Shown here: piece by piece, positions 13,328-14,451 of the stretch
Layout of the letters: the number at the start of each line of letters is the position of its first letter
Numbering within the stretch: the first letter of the stretch is position 1
Assembly (NCBI GenBank): GCA_030640045.1
Contig: DAOWKF010000048.1
Span: 1 to 14,451 of the forward strand
Reading direction: 5' to 3'
Source of the DNA: Candidatus Omnitrophota bacterium
Lineage (GTDB): Bacteria > NPL-UPA2 > BS750m-G34
DNA length: 14,451 nt
Notes under the pieces: model-generated
Seen by the model: the letters and a program-made list of their open reading frames with translations, nothing else
The model's database searches: none
What the model was told of the DNA's origin: nothing
Position numbers and translations under genes: made by a program

Positions 13328-14451
13328 TTATGTCTCATGGATAGTGGCCCTTAGGTCAGCCTCAAAAAAGGTCTTGCGTATATATCTTATGATTTTGATA
13401 TCCAAAGAAAAATCAAAAAAAGTATGATTAAATCTAAATTGAAAATATTTACTGAGAGGTACACTGATAAGACGTGCCAATTTTCTTAAAATAGGATTAT
13501 CAATGGAATCAGAGAGATAAGGAACTACATTGGCAAGTGAACTTATATAAGTAAGATTACCCAATCTTTTTTGATCCTTTTTGCTAAACCAAGGATTACG
13601 GCCTTTAATATCAGCTTCATGAAAATTCCATTGTGTCCATTTTTCAAGACTCTTAGGGGCCTTTAGGCCATGGCTCAAGGCAAGTGGATAAAGCGGGGTC
13701 CCGGGAAGAGCAGTATAGATACAGATAGACTCAGTAATAGCCTGGGGATTATCACGCTTTAATTTTTTAATCGCTGATATAGTCATTTTTATATCTTCGA
13801 AAGTCTCTGTTGGAAAACCAGCCATAAAAGAAAAGGCAGGTATCAACCCAAATCTTCTGGCCAGAAGATTTGCCTTAAAGGTCTCCTCCACTGTAATTTT
13901 TTTCTCCATTAATTTTAATATACGGTTACTTCCTGATTCAGCTCCGAATTTTAAGACATTGGCGCCGCTTTTTTTGAGCAATTCAACAGTTTCGCCTTTC
14001 AAAGCTAAAAAATTATCCACCCTTGTTCCGGAAGAATACCAGTGTATATTAAGATTGGCTTTTATCACCCCCTGGCAGATAGCCTTAAGCCTTTTTTCAT
14101 CTATAAAAAAATTATCATCCCGGATCCAGATAGAGTCCAGATTAAAACGTCTTACATCTCCTACAATCTTCTCCATGGCCTTTTCTACAGACATCGCCCG
14201 CCACTTTCTTTTTCTAATGCTGGCACTGCAGCAAAAGCCACAATTATATGGACATCCGCGTGAGGTCTGGCCAATGTCCAACACCCGGCGGCTATTTTCT
14301 AAATAAAAATCCCTATGGATATAATTTTCCACATTTATCAGTTCCCATGGAGTATGTAGAAGAGTATTGACATCTAAAAGAGGTCGTGAAGGATTCATGA
14401 TTATCTTTCCTTGTGATTTAAAGCCGAGACCTTTAATCTTAGATAAATCAT
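13328..14451 (-). CDS. B12-binding-type radical SAM protein, 5' end beyond window edge
   Basis: The visible 373 residues contain the radical SAM barrel. Counting from the Met at 14398: CX3CX2C at C49, C53 and C56 (with an adjacent extra C57), IWIRDDNFF at 90-98, KFGAESGS in the middle, MAGFPTETFED, and a YTALPGTPLYPLA motif equivalent to the YPGT segment of its relatives. That Met is not the real start. The frame stays open through 14399-14449, and those 17 codons (KIKGLGFKSQGKII among them) are the typical link between a B12-binding domain and the radical SAM barrel. The B12 domain itself should lie just outside the window. The gene is convergent with the epimerase gene and probably belongs to a separate transcript entering from the right. 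Its role is unknown; the context suggests glycan or lipid modification. Confidence 0.9.
   Translation of the reverse strand, partial: DLSKIKGLGFKSQGKIIMNPSRPLLDVNTLLHTPWELINVENYIHRDFYLENSRRVLDIGQTSRGCPYNCGFCCSASIRKRKWRAMSVEKAMEKIVGDVRRFNLDSIWIRDDNFFIDEKRLKAICQGVIKANLNIHWYSSGTRVDNFLALKGETVELLKKSGANVLKFGAESGSNRILKLMEKKITVEETFKANLLARRFGLIPAFSFMAGFPTETFEDIKMTISAIKKLKRDNPQAITESICIYTALPGTPLYPLALSHGLKAPKSLEKWTQWNFHEADIKGRNPWFSKKDQKRLGNLTYISSLANVVPYLSDSIDNPILRKLARLISVPLSKYFQFRFNHTFFDFSLDIKIIRYIRKTFFEADLRATIHET

Noticed and set aside
13295..13354. A 19-codon open frame on the + strand with an ATG at 13295
   Set aside because: It is very short, lacks a clear promoter and ribosome binding site, and runs into the end of the opposite-strand radical SAM gene.
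1..14451. tRNA, rRNA, CRISPR array, transposase or integrase
   Set aside because: Coding sequence fills almost all of the window; no repeats with regular spacers, inverted terminal repeats, cloverleaf-like segments or recombinase motifs were seen.

Overview
This window is part of a surface-glycan biosynthesis locus from a bacterium, very probably Gram-negative. The reasons are a GT9 (heptosyltransferase-type) enzyme, several GT4 and GT2 glycosyltransferases, three sugar-modifying enzymes and three radical SAM proteins of the cobalamin-binding kind. I see no RNA gene, insertion sequence, CRISPR array or integrase. The dense packing, moderate AT content and repeated B12-type radical SAM genes among glycosyltransferases resemble uncultured environmental lineages such as Omnitrophota. 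That placement is a low-confidence inference from style, not from a marker gene.

Layout. Ten genes on the + strand (1 to 10684) form one apparent operon with gaps of at most 11 nt or overlaps of 4 to 31 nt. In order: a B12-type radical SAM protein cut at its 5' end by the window edge; a DegT/AHBA-fold PLP enzyme with His instead of the catalytic Lys; a GDP-fucose-synthase-like short-chain dehydrogenase; two GT2 glycosyltransferases; a GT9 glycosyltransferase; two GT4 glycosyltransferases; a complete B12-binding radical SAM protein; and a third GT4 enzyme starting at TTG. A multi-spanning GT-C type membrane protein lies on the - strand (10602 to 12080). Its 3' end overlaps the last operon gene by 83 nt. 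A short divergent control region (12081 to 12152) separates it from a CDP-paratose 2-epimerase-like gene on the + strand (12153 to 13190). The last gene, on the - strand, is a third B12-type radical SAM protein that runs off the right edge (13328 to 14451).

How the genes may work together. The His-type DegT protein is most like the 3-dehydratases of 3,6-dideoxyhexose pathways (ColD, and E1/DdhC/RfbH). It sits directly beside a GDP-fucose-synthase-like protein, the family that contains the colitose synthase ColC. A tyvelose-epimerase-like gene is close by. Together these suggest the locus makes a 3,6-dideoxy or related deoxysugar, which the six cytoplasmic glycosyltransferases (two GT2, one GT9, three GT4) could build into a glycan on a lipid carrier or lipid A core. 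The radical SAM proteins could methylate or rearrange the sugar, glycan or lipid. The GT-C protein would act on the outer face of the inner membrane. No flippase, polymerase, ligase or nucleotide-sugar-forming enzyme is in the window, so the pathway is incomplete here.
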